A DNA stretch of 64,000 nucleotides from [Clostridium] clostridioforme AGR2157 (GTDB lineage: Bacteria > Bacillota > Clostridia > Lachnospirales > Lachnospiraceae). Where the stretch lies: assembly GCF_000424325.1 (NCBI RefSeq), contig NZ_AUJR01000009.1:1-64000 (forward strand), read 5' to 3'. Below are positions 16,395-25,735 of this stretch, one piece after another (the first letter of the stretch is position 1; every line of letters starts with the position of its first letter). Made by a program: the position numbers and the translations under genes. The notes beneath the pieces were generated by a model. It searched no databases, was not told the origin of the DNA, and saw only the letters and a list, made by a program, of their open reading frames with translations.

Positions 16395-18416
16395 ATGGCA
16401 AAGAAAGGCAGTTTATCAATTACAAGCGAGAATATTTTCCCGGTAATCAAGAAATGGCTGTACTCTGACCATGACATTTTCTACAGGGAGCTGATCAGCA
16501 ACGGCAGCGATGCCATTACCAAACTTAAGAAGCTGGAACTCATGGGAGAGTATGAAAGACCGGAGGATTTGGAGTACAAAATCCAGGTGTCCGTGAATCC
16601 AAATGACAAGACCATCAAGATCACAGACAATGGACTTGGCATGACCGAGGACGAGATTGACAAGTACATTAACCAGATTGCATTCTCCGGCGTACAGGAT
16701 TTTATGGAGAAGTACAAGGACAAGGCCAATGAGGACCAGATTATCGGTCATTTCGGACTGGGCTTCTACTCTGCGTTCATGGTTGCCGACAAGGTATCCA
16801 TTGATTCTCTGTCCTACCAGAAGGATGCCAAGCCGGTCCACTGGGAATCAGAGGGCGGCATTGACTTTGAGATGGAGGAAGGAGATAAGGCTGAGGTGGG
16901 AACCACCATCACCTTATATCTGAACGAGGACAGCACCGAGTTCTGTAACGAGTACAGGGCAAGGGAAGTAATTGAGAAGTACTGTGCATTCATGCCTGTG
17001 AACATTTTCCTGGACAATGAGACAGCCGAGCCCCAGTATGAGACCATTGAGAAGGACGAGCTCACCGACAAGGATACAGTGGTGGAGACCGTCATCGAGC
17101 CAGCCAAAACCGAGGAGAAGGAAAAGGAAGACGGTACCAAGGAAATCGTGGAAATCGAGCCTTCCAGGGAAAAATATAAAATCAACAGGCGTCCGGTGGC
17201 CTTAAATGACACCAACCCTCTGTGGAACAGGCATCCCAACGAGTGCAGCGAGGAGGATTATAAGAGCTTCTACCGCAAGGTGTTCAGGGATTACAAGGAG
17301 CCGCTGTTCTGGATACACCTGAACATGGATTATCCATTTAATTTAAAGGGCATCCTGTACTTCCCGAAAATCAACATGGAGTACGACAGCCTGGAGGGAA
17401 CCATCAAGCTGTACAACAGCCAGGTGTTCATTGCGGATAACATCAAGGAAGTGATTCCTGAGTTCCTGATGCTTTTAAAGGGCGTCATTGACTGCCCGGA
17501 TCTGCCTCTTAACGTGTCCAGAAGTGCCCTTCAGAATGACGGCTTCGTGAAGAAGATATCTGATTACATCACGAAGAAGGTAGCAGACAAGCTGTCCGGC
17601 ATGTGCAAGACAGACAGGGAAAATTATGAGAAATACTGGGATGACATTGCACCCTTCATCAAGTTCGGCTATATCAAGGATGAGAAGTTTGCTGAGAAGA
17701 TGGGAGACTTCATCCTGTACAAGAACCTGGAGGGCAAATACCTGACTCTTCAGGACTGCCTGGATGAGAACAAGGAAAAGCATGAGAATACTATTTTCTA
17801 TGTGACCAATGAAAAGGAACAGAGCCAGTACATCAACATGTTTAAGGAAGAGGGAATTGACGCAGTCATCATGCCTGCCGCCATAGACAGCCCGTTTATC
17901 TCACATGTGGAGCAGAAGAAGGAAGGCCTCAAGTTCCTGCGCATTGATACGGACCTTAACGCCGCGTTCAAGGAAGATGTAAAGGAAGACGACGAGGAAT
18001 TCAAGAAAACATCCGAGGAGCTGACAGAAGCATTTAAGAAAGCCCTGAACAATGACAAGCTGGACATCAAGGTCGAGAAGATGAAGAATGCGGGCGTGGC
18101 TTCCATGATTACCGTATCCGAGGACACCCGCCGTATGCAGGATATGATGAAGATGTACAGCATGGGCGGCATGGACATGGGCATGTTCGGAGGAACAGGG
18201 GAGACACTGGTGCTCAACGCAAACCATCCTCTTGTGCAGTATGTGTTGGGACATAAGGAAGATGCCAATACATCCAAAATCTGCGAACAGCTGTATGACC
18301 TGGCAAGCTTAAGCCACGGCCCTCTGGCTCCGGAGCGCATGACGGCATTTGTAAGCCGCAGCAATGAAATCATGATGATTATGGCCGGCGAAAAAACAGA
18401 ATCCGAAAAAGCATAA
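16395..18416 (+). CDS. htpG: Hsp90 chaperone HtpG
   Basis: HtpG is the bacterial Hsp90 chaperone, an ATP-driven homodimer that helps fold and remodel client proteins. The N-terminal GHKL ATPase shows ELISNGSDAITKL (near 35), DNGLGM (near 78) and GHFGLGFYSAF (near 118). The middle domain follows after a charged linker at about 215-265 that is rich in E and K and longer than in E. coli. This makes the protein 673 residues against the usual ~625. The C-terminal dimerisation domain ends with a methionine-rich stretch (MYSMGGMDMGMFGG). GAGGCGG serves as ribosome site. Confidence 0.97.
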   Translation: MAKKGSLSITSENIFPVIKKWLYSDHDIFYRELISNGSDAITKLKKLELMGEYERPEDLEYKIQVSVNPNDKTIKITDNGLGMTEDEIDKYINQIAFSGVQDFMEKYKDKANEDQIIGHFGLGFYSAFMVADKVSIDSLSYQKDAKPVHWESEGGIDFEMEEGDKAEVGTTITLYLNEDSTEFCNEYRAREVIEKYCAFMPVNIFLDNETAEPQYETIEKDELTDKDTVVETVIEPAKTEEKEKEDGTKEIVEIEPSREKYKINRRPVALNDTNPLWNRHPNECSEEDYKSFYRKVFRDYKEPLFWIHLNMDYPFNLKGILYFPKINMEYDSLEGTIKLYNSQVFIADNIKEVIPEFLMLLKGVIDCPDLPLNVSRSALQNDGFVKKISDYITKKVADKLSGMCKTDRENYEKYWDDIAPFIKFGYIKDEKFAEKMGDFILYKNLEGKYLTLQDCLDENKEKHENTIFYVTNEKEQSQYINMFKEEGIDAVIMPAAIDSPFISHVEQKKEGLKFLRIDTDLNAAFKEDVKEDDEEFKKTSEELTEAFKKALNNDKLDIKVEKMKNAGVASMITVSEDTRRMQDMMKMYSMGGMDMGMFGGTGETLVLNANHPLVQYVLGHKEDANTSKICEQLYDLASLSHGPLAPERMTAFVSRSNEIMMIMAGEKTESEKA

Positions 18417-18451
18417 TAATCCTGCGGAACATATAAAAACGTAACACAAGA

Positions 18452-18492
18452 GACTGGTTTCAAGAGAGAGCTTTTGAAACCAGTCCCTTTTT
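18452..18492 (+). terminator. Terminator of htpG
   Basis: GACTGGTTTCAA (18452-18463) pairs perfectly with TTGAAACCAGTC (18474-18485), followed by CCTTTTT. Confidence 0.9.
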
Positions 18493-18562
18493 GCGTTGCA
18501 CGGGCATTCTAAATCGGTTATACTGGAAATATCTTATAGTATGAAGGAAGGAGAGGGGTTGT

Positions 18563-19975
18563 ATGAGAGGTAAACGTTTCATGGCAGTGCTGCTGAGTAC
18601 AGTACTGACAGCCGCAGGCGCGATGACAGCCTGGGCGCTTCCCACGGGGCTCAGTTCCATTGAGGGCAGCACGGTGAGAAGCAGCATGGCCGGATTTGAG
18701 GCCACATTTCCAGCCGGATATGAGGTGGGAAGATATGGAGGAAACCTGGGGTTAGACTATCTGTCCTATATGGAAGAGGATGGGGTGAAGATTGATTTCA
18801 CTGCCGCTGCCATTGACGAGGAGAATGAGAGCTTCCTTGCCATGGCCGGCATTGTGGCAGACCTGGAAGGTGAGAGCCTGGAGGGAGTAATGCAGGAGAT
18901 GCTGCAGCTGCTGGGCCAGGACGCATCCTATGGTTCCTATGTATCCATGGGGACAGCCGGCATAGCAGGAGTTTGTTATTACTCTGTTAAGATTAATTAC
19001 GGAGCCCTGATGGCACAGTATATGTCTGCCTGGATAGGCAGTTATGACATGACCCCGGAGGAGAGACAGGAGTATGACGCCTACATGGAGGAGCTGGCCA
19101 ACAGTATGTTCCTGGATGTCTACATGAGGGAGATTGGCGGAAACTGCTACATGCTGGTCCAGATCTATTCCGGTGACCAGGCATTAACGGCAGCCCTGCT
19201 CTTAAGCCGGATGCATCCATACGCAGGAGGCGGCTGGAACTACACGGAAGCAGGCGGCTGGCAATATCTCCACGGAGACGGCACCTACGGGACCAACGAA
19301 TGGGCACTGGACGAGAACGGCCTTACATACCGTCTGGACGGAAACGGCCAAATCATGTACAAAGCCTGGATTGAAGAAAACGGAAGATGGAAATACGTGG
19401 ATGAATTCGGCCACATGGTGACCAACCTGACCAAGACCATAGACGGCAGCCAATACACCTTTGACGCCCAGGGCTACATGGTAGAGGGAAGCGAGCGTCC
19501 GGCCGCAGCCTACGAGACCGGCACCATATCAGGAAAGACCTACAGCAACCGCTGGGCCAACCTGTTCATAAAGTTCCCCGAGGCAGCAGAACTGATGCTG
19601 GGCGACGGAAGCTACTACAGCTATCCCTTAGAGGCTGGCGAGAACATGTACTACTGGTACGACGGCGGAACCGGCTATCTGCTTACCATAGACTATACCG
19701 ATTCCACCCAGCAGCTGGACCGCTACCTGGAATGGCTCATCGAATATGCGGGCTACTACGATTACGCCGTTGACAGCACAGGCACAGTAAACATGGGCGG
19801 CTACGAATACAAGTACGTAAAGACCTCCGGCCAAAACAGCGACGGCACCACAGAACACGAGGACACCTACTTCCGCCAGATAGACGGCAAACTCATGGAA
19901 ATCTCCATCGAATACACCGGCGACCGCCAAGCCACCATAGACCAGATTCTATCAGCCATAGAGCAGGCGCACTAA
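18563..19975 (+). CDS. Secreted protein with cell-wall-binding repeats
   Basis: This 470-residue protein has a clear Sec signal peptide (positively charged start, hydrophobic core, cleavage after AWA near residue 25). Residues ~30-215 form a domain with no motif I recognise. Residues ~222-312 contain choline-binding/glucan-binding-type repeats: GGWQYLHGDGTYGTNEW, GLTYRLDGNGQIMYKAWIEENGRWKYVD and YTFDAQGYMVEG, shown here in part. The C-terminal part (~320-470) resembles the N-terminal one and is tyrosine-rich. It is probably bound to the cell wall outside the cell. The second half uses noticeably more C-ending codons than the first. The gene stands alone between two terminator/promoter regions. 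Confidence 0.75.
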   Translation: MRGKRFMAVLLSTVLTAAGAMTAWALPTGLSSIEGSTVRSSMAGFEATFPAGYEVGRYGGNLGLDYLSYMEEDGVKIDFTAAAIDEENESFLAMAGIVADLEGESLEGVMQEMLQLLGQDASYGSYVSMGTAGIAGVCYYSVKINYGALMAQYMSAWIGSYDMTPEERQEYDAYMEELANSMFLDVYMREIGGNCYMLVQIYSGDQALTAALLLSRMHPYAGGGWNYTEAGGWQYLHGDGTYGTNEWALDENGLTYRLDGNGQIMYKAWIEENGRWKYVDEFGHMVTNLTKTIDGSQYTFDAQGYMVEGSERPAAAYETGTISGKTYSNRWANLFIKFPEAAELMLGDGSYYSYPLEAGENMYYWYDGGTGYLLTIDYTDSTQQLDRYLEWLIEYAGYYDYAVDSTGTVNMGGYEYKYVKTSGQNSDGTTEHEDTYFRQIDGKLMEISIEYTGDRQATIDQILSAIEQAH

Positions 19976-20007
19976 AAAAACTCCATAAAACTGGAAACAC
20001 ATAAGCA

Positions 20008-20036
20008 TTGCATTTTACCATCCATACTGTTATAAT
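20008..20036 (+). promoter_or_regulatory. Promoter of degV-capA
   Basis: TTGCAT (20008-20013) and TATAAT (20031-20036) with 17 bases between. A small hairpin, CATGTG-AAAA-CACATG (20055-20070), lies in the leader before the GGAGG ribosome site. Confidence 0.75.
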
Positions 20037-20096
20037 AAGTAGTAATGAATACTACATGTGAAAACACATGGATAAGAAAAACCGGAGGACATAATT

Positions 20097-20957
20097 ATGA
20101 CCTATAAGATTATCGGGGATAGTTGTCTTGATTTAACAGAGGATATGAAGAAGGATCCCAGATTTCAGATGATACCGCTGACACTGCAGGTAGGCAGTGC
20201 CCAGGTGGCGGATGATGAGACATTTGACCAGAAACGGTTTATAGAGATGGTAAAGGCGTGCCCGGAGTGCCCAAAGACAGCGTGTCCGTCGCCGGAGACT
20301 TTTAAGGCTGCATTTGAGGAGGCGGAGGCGGAAGCAGTGTTTGTCATCACTCTGTCCAGCCACCTCAGCGGAAGCTATAATTCAGCGGCAGTGGCAAAGA
20401 AGCTGTATGAGGAGGAGATGGCGGAAAAGGGCATGGCGGAGCAGGCCAAGAAAGTGGCTGTCATTGACTCACTTTCCGCATCCTCAGGGGAGTTAAACAT
20501 TGCCCTCTTTATCCAGAACCTGTGCGATTCCGGACTGGAATTTGATGAGGTGGTGGAGAAGACCCTGACATACAGGGATGGCATGAATACTTACTTTGTT
20601 CTGGAGAGTCTGGATACACTCCGCAAGAACGGGCGTCTGTCAGGCCTGCAGGCATTTTTCGCCACAGCCCTTAACATCAAGCCTGTCATGGGAGCGGATA
20701 CAGGAACCATCATCAAGCTGGACCAGGCCAGGGGAATGAACAAGGCACTTCAGAGAATGTGTGACATTGCGGTAAAGGAAGTGGTGGACGCGGCCGGCAA
20801 GATTGCGGTTGTCTGCCATGTGAATAACCCTGAACGGGCTGAATACGTAAGGGATGAGCTGGCTAAGAGAGTGGGATTTAAGAAGATTGTGGTTACCAAC
20901 GCGGCAGGCGTGGCCACTGTATATGCCAATGACGGAGGGATTGTACTGGCAGTCTGA
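20097..20957 (+). CDS. DegV family fatty-acid-binding protein
   Basis: DegV/FakB-type proteins (286 residues here) bind one fatty acid and can present it to the FakA kinase for phospholipid synthesis. The family signs are the N-terminal DSCLDLTED, the conserved TACPSPETF and ITLSSHLSGSYNSA loops that bind the carboxylate, and the LDTLRKNGRLSGLQAF segment. GGAGG lies 8 bases upstream. Its stop overlaps a possible GTG/ATG of the next gene, so it is in one operon with capA. Whether it acts as FakB is not shown; no fakA is in the window. Confidence 0.88.
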   Translation: MTYKIIGDSCLDLTEDMKKDPRFQMIPLTLQVGSAQVADDETFDQKRFIEMVKACPECPKTACPSPETFKAAFEEAEAEAVFVITLSSHLSGSYNSAAVAKKLYEEEMAEKGMAEQAKKVAVIDSLSASSGELNIALFIQNLCDSGLEFDEVVEKTLTYRDGMNTYFVLESLDTLRKNGRLSGLQAFFATALNIKPVMGADTGTIIKLDQARGMNKALQRMCDIAVKEVVDAAGKIAVVCHVNNPERAEYVRDELAKRVGFKKIVVTNAAGVATVYANDGGIVLAV

Positions 20958-20977
20958 TGTCCGGCAGGAGAGGTTTT

Positions 20978-22327
20978 ATGAAGAGAACAGGATGTATTGT
21001 GGCAGCAGCCTTGTTATTAGGGCTGCTGCTGGCCGGTATTACAGGATATTTTATATGGCATTCAGGACAGGACAAATATGTCAGGGCTGAGATGGTAGGC
21101 GCCTCGGGAGGTGTCGGCATGGCCGGCGGGGAGGCGCCGGACCCGGAGGAAGCGGGCGGAGCAGGAACAAACGGAAAGGGACCACAAGGTGCCGGAATTG
21201 GTGAAAACGGACAGGGTGGTACCGGAACAGGCGGTATTACAAATCCGGACAGCGCCCAAGGCGCGGACGGTCCGGATGCAATGGATGGCGGCTTATCTGC
21301 CAATCCAAGTGACGCTAAAGAACAGGGCCACGGAACGGGAACAGCGGATGAGGACTCTCCCCTGCAATTTGTATTTGCAGGTGATATCCTCCTGTCTGAC
21401 CATGTGCTGAACGCATATCAGAAGGCAGGCAATATAGGCGGAGTGGTGGACAGCGGATTCCGCCAGGTGATTGACGGCGGCGACATCTTCATGGCAAATG
21501 AAGAATTCCCCTTCAGCCGCCGCGGAACAGCTGCTGCGGATAAGCAGTTTACCTTCCGGCTTCCCCCGGAAAAGGTATCCATGTTTCAGGAGCTGGGAAT
21601 AGATATCGTGACCCTGGCCAACAATCATGCCCTGGATTTCGGTACGGATGCCTTGGTGGATACATGCAGCACCCTGGATGATGCCGGAATCCTGCGGGTG
21701 GGAGCCGGAGCCAATCTGGAGGAAGCCAAAAAACCGGTATTCATGGAGGCAAAGGGCCGCAGGATTGGATTCCTGGGCGCTTCCAGGGTCATACCGGAGG
21801 GCTCCTGGAACGCCACTTCCAAAGGACCGGGCATGCTTACCACCTATGACCCGTCCCTGCTTTTGGAGGAAATAAGAAAGGCCAGGGAGGCCTGCGATTA
21901 CCTTGTGGTATATGTGCACTGGGGGATTGAACGTGACGAACGGCCCCAGGGGTACCAGAGGACCCTGGGGCAGCAGTATATAGACGCGGGAGCTGACCTT
22001 GTGGTAGGGAGCCATCCCCATGTGATGCAGGGGCTGGAGTATTACAAGGGGAAGCCCATTGTGTACAGCCTGGGTAATTTTGTGTTTGGCAGCAGTATAC
22101 CGAATACAGCCCTTCTGAAGGTGGAATGGGACGGGGAGGACGCGCTGCTGAGGCTGGTGCCGGGCACATCCTCAGGGGGATATACCAGGATGCTTACGGA
22201 CGAAGGAGAAAAGGCCGGTTTTTATCAGTATATCACATCCATTTCCTATGGCGTGACAGTTGGGGAGGATGGAATTGTGGTGCCGGGAGAGGAGAACGCG
22301 GCCGGGTTGGAGGAATCCGGGACATAA
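20978..22327 (+). CDS. CapA-family protein (PGA_cap metallophosphatase fold), membrane-anchored
   Basis: This 449-residue protein has an N-terminal membrane anchor (residues 2-27), then a ~90-residue Gly/Ala/Asp-rich linker that should span the wall, then a CapA/YwtB-type domain. Motifs of that family are FAGDILLSD near 137, ANEEFPFS, TLANNHALDFG near 213, YVHWGIERDE near 317 and GSHPHVMQG near 350. The histidines and aspartates are the predicted metal ligands. The start at 20978 is preferred over 20957 because GGAGAGG lies just before it. No capsule or poly-glutamate synthesis genes are nearby. The 3' end overlaps the convergent radical SAM gene by 82 bases. Confidence 0.82.
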   Translation: MKRTGCIVAAALLLGLLLAGITGYFIWHSGQDKYVRAEMVGASGGVGMAGGEAPDPEEAGGAGTNGKGPQGAGIGENGQGGTGTGGITNPDSAQGADGPDAMDGGLSANPSDAKEQGHGTGTADEDSPLQFVFAGDILLSDHVLNAYQKAGNIGGVVDSGFRQVIDGGDIFMANEEFPFSRRGTAAADKQFTFRLPPEKVSMFQELGIDIVTLANNHALDFGTDALVDTCSTLDDAGILRVGAGANLEEAKKPVFMEAKGRRIGFLGASRVIPEGSWNATSKGPGMLTTYDPSLLLEEIRKAREACDYLVVYVHWGIERDERPQGYQRTLGQQYIDAGADLVVGSHPHVMQGLEYYKGKPIVYSLGNFVFGSSIPNTALLKVEWDGEDALLRLVPGTSSGGYTRMLTDEGEKAGFYQYITSISYGVTVGEDGIVVPGEENAAGLEESGT

Positions 22328-23247
22328 CATTTTCCCTGCCAGGTATTTCTCTCCTTAAAACGGCGGTGGAGGGTGTTTAACACCAGCCGTTTGTTGCCGC
22401 TCCATATAGGGGCCAGAAGAAGGGATTTTGGACCGTCCCCTGTCAGGCGGTGAATGGTCAGTTCAGGGGGAAGGCATTCCACACAGTCTATGACAAAATC
22501 AATGTATTCCTCCATTGCGAACATGGGAAAGGGATTGGCCTGGCAGTAATCTGCCAGGCCGGTCCCTTTTAAAATGTGGAGAAGCTGGAGCTTGATTCCG
22601 TCTATGGGGCTTTGGGCCAGATAATTCACGGTTTCTGACATCATGTCCCGGGTCTCGCCGGGCAGGCCTAATATGACATGGACGATGACGGTCAGGCCGG
22701 CTGCCTTAAGGCGTCTGAGGGCGTCCTCAAACACCGGCAGTCCATAACCCCGGCGGATAAAGGCGGCGGTGGAATCATGGATGGTCTGGAGACCCAGCTC
22801 CACCCATACCGGTTTCACGCGGTTTAAATCCTTTAACAGGCCCACAACCTCAGGCTCCAGACAGTCCGGCCTGGTGCCGATGGACAGGGCGGCTATGGCG
22901 GGATGGGAGACTGCTTCCCCAAACAATTGCTTCAGATAGGGCAGGGGAGCGTACGTATTGGTGTAGGACTGGAAATAGGCAATATAAGAACCCTGTGTGC
23001 CGTCCGGCATCTTCCTCTTTACCTGTGCCATGGCCTGTTCTATCTGCTGTGAGACAGCCGTCTGCCTGGGAGCGGCAAAATCACCGGAGCCGCCTTGGCT
23101 GCAGAAGATACAGCCCCCTGTTCCCAGGGTGCCGTCCCGGTTGGGACAGGTCATGCCTCCGTCCAGTGACAGCTTATAGATTTTCCGGCCGAACTGCCGC
23201 CTCAGCTCATAGTCCAGGGAGTGATAGGGTTTTCCGTTCCATTCCAT
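22246..23247 (-). CDS. TIGR01212-family radical SAM protein (YhcC type)
   Basis: This 333-residue radical SAM enzyme is of the YhcC/TIGR01212 family, whose reaction is not established. The cluster cysteines are Cys34, Cys46 and Cys49 (CPNRDG...GGCIFC), with the wide first spacing usual for this family. Further signs are GTRPDCLEP, WVELGLQTIHD and HVILGLPGE. The typical family C-terminus (LHRRFKERNTWQGK) is followed by about 20 extra residues encoded within the 3' end of capA on the other strand, so the stop lies 82 bases inside the neighbouring gene. The ribosome site is weak (AGCAGG). Confidence 0.88.
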   Translation of the reverse strand: MEWNGKPYHSLDYELRRQFGRKIYKLSLDGGMTCPNRDGTLGTGGCIFCSQGGSGDFAAPRQTAVSQQIEQAMAQVKRKMPDGTQGSYIAYFQSYTNTYAPLPYLKQLFGEAVSHPAIAALSIGTRPDCLEPEVVGLLKDLNRVKPVWVELGLQTIHDSTAAFIRRGYGLPVFEDALRRLKAAGLTVIVHVILGLPGETRDMMSETVNYLAQSPIDGIKLQLLHILKGTGLADYCQANPFPMFAMEEYIDFVIDCVECLPPELTIHRLTGDGPKSLLLAPIWSGNKRLVLNTLHRRFKERNTWQGKCYVPDSSNPAAFSSPGTTIPSSPTVTP

Positions 23248-23422
23248 TGTGAATACCTGCTTTCTTATAGGATACTGTTTAAGAGATTATAACAGCAAAG
23301 CCTGTCCTGTGTCATCCCTATTTAAAAAACGTATAAAGACAGTAGAATATTGTATTGTTGTTTCTGCCCCTTGTGTGATAAACTGAATTCAGAAGTTTCA
23401 TAAAAGATAGGAGAGGTAAGTC

Positions 23423-24715
23423 ATGAAGGTAAACGAGACAGTAAAACTGCTGGAGAGCGACGGCGCCAGGACTCTTATGGCGCAGCTCTACGGGGAAGAC
23501 GGGGTAGAGGCCAATGTAAAGCGCTATGAGGATTTGCTGGCCGGGTATGAGAAGATGTTTGGCGGGGAAGGGGATGTGATGCTGTTCTCCTCACCTGGCA
23601 GAACGGAAATCAGCGGCAACCATACGGACCACAACCACGGCAAGGTACTGGCAGGCAGCATTAACCTGGACTGTGTGGGCGTGGCCGGAAAGAATGAATC
23701 CAATCAGGTACATATTGTCAGCGAGACATATAATCAGGATTTTACCATTGATCTGAACCATCTGGAACCCAGCGAGAAAAAAGCGGGAACCGTGGACCTG
23801 GTAAAGGGCCTTCTCCAGGGATTTAAGGATTCCGGCTACAGCTTGGGCGGATTCAACGCATATATCACCAGCAATGTCATAAGCGCGGCCGGGGTCAGCT
23901 CATCTGCCTCCTTTGAGATGCTGCTGTGCTCCATGCTCAACACATTTTTCAATGAAGGCCGTATCAGCACCGTGGCCTATGCCCATATCGGCAAGTTCGC
24001 CGAAAACAACTACTGGGACAAGGCGTCCGGCCTGCTGGACCAGATGGCATGTGCTGTGGGCGGTCTTATCACCATTGATTTCATGGAGCCGCTGGTACCT
24101 AAGGTGGAGAAGATTGACTTTGACTTTGGTTCCCAGGACCACAGCCTGATAATCGTACAGACCGGCAAGGGACACGCTGACTTAAGCGCGGATTATTCCT
24201 CTGTTCCCGCTGAGATGAAAAAGGTGGCCAGGTATTTTGGGAAAGAGGTATTGTCCCAGGTATCCGAGGAACAGGTGATAGACAACCTGGCAGAGGTACG
24301 GCAGTTTGCCGGGGACCGCTCCGTGCTGAGGGCACTGCATTTCTTTGAGGAGAATAAGAGGGTGGAGGCAGAGGTACTTGCCCTTAAGGAGAACCGTTTC
24401 CAGGATTTCTTAAACAATATAACGGCATCCGGCAATTCCTCCTGGAAATGGCTCCAGAACTGCTTTACCAACAGCAATTACCAGGAGCAGGGAATCACGG
24501 TTACCCTGGCGCTTACGGAGCTGTTCATAGCGGAAAAGCAGAAGGGGGCATGCAGGGTCCACGGAGGAGGCTTTGCCGGTGTTATCATGGCAGTGCTGCC
24601 CAATGAACTGGTGGACGAATTCATACGCTACATTGAAAAATGTACAGGAGAGGGAAGCGCCTACAGAATGAGCATCCGTCCATACGGAGCCATCTGCTTC
24701 AATGACCTGATTTAG
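23423..24715 (+). CDS. galK: Galactokinase-family GHMP kinase
   Basis: This 430-residue GHMP kinase carries the galactokinase signature GRTEISGNHTDHNHGKVL near residue 58, the glycine/serine ATP loop AAGVSSSASFEM near 154, and motif 3 CRVHGGGFAGVIMA near 377. These match GalK, which phosphorylates galactose at C1. It is some 40 residues longer than E. coli GalK, as in several Clostridia. The start has AGGAGAGG upstream. No galT or galE is adjacent, so another sugar substrate is possible. It is divergent from the radical SAM gene. Confidence 0.82.
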   Translation: MKVNETVKLLESDGARTLMAQLYGEDGVEANVKRYEDLLAGYEKMFGGEGDVMLFSSPGRTEISGNHTDHNHGKVLAGSINLDCVGVAGKNESNQVHIVSETYNQDFTIDLNHLEPSEKKAGTVDLVKGLLQGFKDSGYSLGGFNAYITSNVISAAGVSSSASFEMLLCSMLNTFFNEGRISTVAYAHIGKFAENNYWDKASGLLDQMACAVGGLITIDFMEPLVPKVEKIDFDFGSQDHSLIIVQTGKGHADLSADYSSVPAEMKKVARYFGKEVLSQVSEEQVIDNLAEVRQFAGDRSVLRALHFFEENKRVEAEVLALKENRFQDFLNNITASGNSSWKWLQNCFTNSNYQEQGITVTLALTELFIAEKQKGACRVHGGGFAGVIMAVLPNELVDEFIRYIEKCTGEGSAYRMSIRPYGAICFNDLI

Positions 24716-24813
24716 CCGTGTTCTGCTTTCTTTTCGACATAAAACGCCGTGATTTGCCGGGCTGACGCTTTCAGTTCCCGCGGATTCCTGTGGTAAGGCG
24801 GGGGGATTTGCGG

Positions 24814-24854
24814 TATAATGATGCCAGAGTGTGCAGGTTTCAGACACGCTCTGG
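24814..24854 (+). promoter_or_regulatory. Possible promoter and leader hairpin of the sirtuin gene
   Basis: TATAAT at 24814-24819 has only a poor -35 (TGGTAA). It is followed by a hairpin, CCAGAGTGTG (24824-24833) with CACGCTCTGG (24845-24854). No clear terminator for galK is visible between the genes. Confidence 0.4.
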
Positions 24855-24886
24855 ATCAATCAGAACAAGAGGAGGACTGAGCGGGT

Positions 24887-25648
24887 ATGATTGGCGAAAA
24901 AACATTGGAACTCCTGAAGAAGGTATTGGCAGACAGCAGTTATACGGTTGCCATCTGCGGTTCCGGGATGATGGAAGAGGGAGGTATTCTGGGACTTAAA
25001 CAGGAAGGACGGGCGTATGAGATTGAACAGAAATATTCGGAATCACCGGAGGAACTGTTTCATATTTCCTGTCTGTCCATAAGGCCGGAACGTTTCTATG
25101 AATTTTACCGTGAGGAGATACTGAAAAAGATTCCCAACATGACTCCGTCTGTCAGGGCGTTAGCCAGGATGGAGGAAGAGGACAAGCTTCAGTGTATTGT
25201 CACCACCAATATTTTCGATTTGCCGCAACAGGTGGGCTGCCGGAATGTGATTTACCTTCACGGAAGCATCTACAAGAACAGGTGTCCCCACTGCAGCCGC
25301 CTGTATTCCATGGAAGAAATCAGGGATTCCAGCCATGTTCCCCACTGTAAGAACTGCGGGACCATGATACGTCCCGGGACCTCTCTCTATGGGGAGATGG
25401 TGGACAGCAGCATCATGAGCCGTACCACGGAAGAGATAGCCAGGGCCGACGTGCTCCTGGTACTGGGAACCAGCCTGCGGTCAGAGGTTTACAGCAACTA
25501 CATACGGTATTTCCAGGGCAGGAAGATGGTAATTATCCACCGTATACCCAGGCCGCTGGATGAGAAAGCCGATATGGTCATATACGACCTTCCGCAGAAT
25601 GTCCTTCCCCTTCTGGTGGATGGAGGGGGGTTAGAGAGCCGGAAATGA
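24887..25648 (+). CDS. Divergent Sir2 (sirtuin) family protein
   Basis: This 253-residue Sir2-fold protein keeps the four zinc cysteines (CPHC near 141, CKNC near 160), the LHGS motif near 132 with the catalytic histidine, and LVLGTSLRSEVYSN near 197. Two NAD-binding motifs are altered. The usual GAGxSxxSGIPDFR reads GSGMMEEGGI near 25, and TQNIDxLH reads TTNIFDLP near 112. It may still bind NAD, but deacetylase activity is uncertain. Its neighbours are galactokinase and, convergently, the NAD-salvage gene pncB. GAGGA lies close to the ATG. Confidence 0.8.
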   Translation: MIGEKTLELLKKVLADSSYTVAICGSGMMEEGGILGLKQEGRAYEIEQKYSESPEELFHISCLSIRPERFYEFYREEILKKIPNMTPSVRALARMEEEDKLQCIVTTNIFDLPQQVGCRNVIYLHGSIYKNRCPHCSRLYSMEEIRDSSHVPHCKNCGTMIRPGTSLYGEMVDSSIMSRTTEEIARADVLLVLGTSLRSEVYSNYIRYFQGRKMVIIHRIPRPLDEKADMVIYDLPQNVLPLLVDGGGLESRK

Positions 25649-25694
25649 AACCGCGGGAACGTTAGCGGCGGAGTGGGAAGAGATTGGAAATCAG

Positions 25695-25722
25695 AAAAGG
25701 CCGGAGGCGGTTCCGGCCTTTT
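25695..25722. terminator. Bidirectional terminator between the sirtuin gene and pncB
   Basis: AAAAGGCCGGA (25695-25705) and TCCGGCCTTTT (25712-25722) pair perfectly and give a T-run on both strands, serving the two convergent genes. Confidence 0.9.
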
Positions 25723-25735
25723 ACACGTTCCTGCC

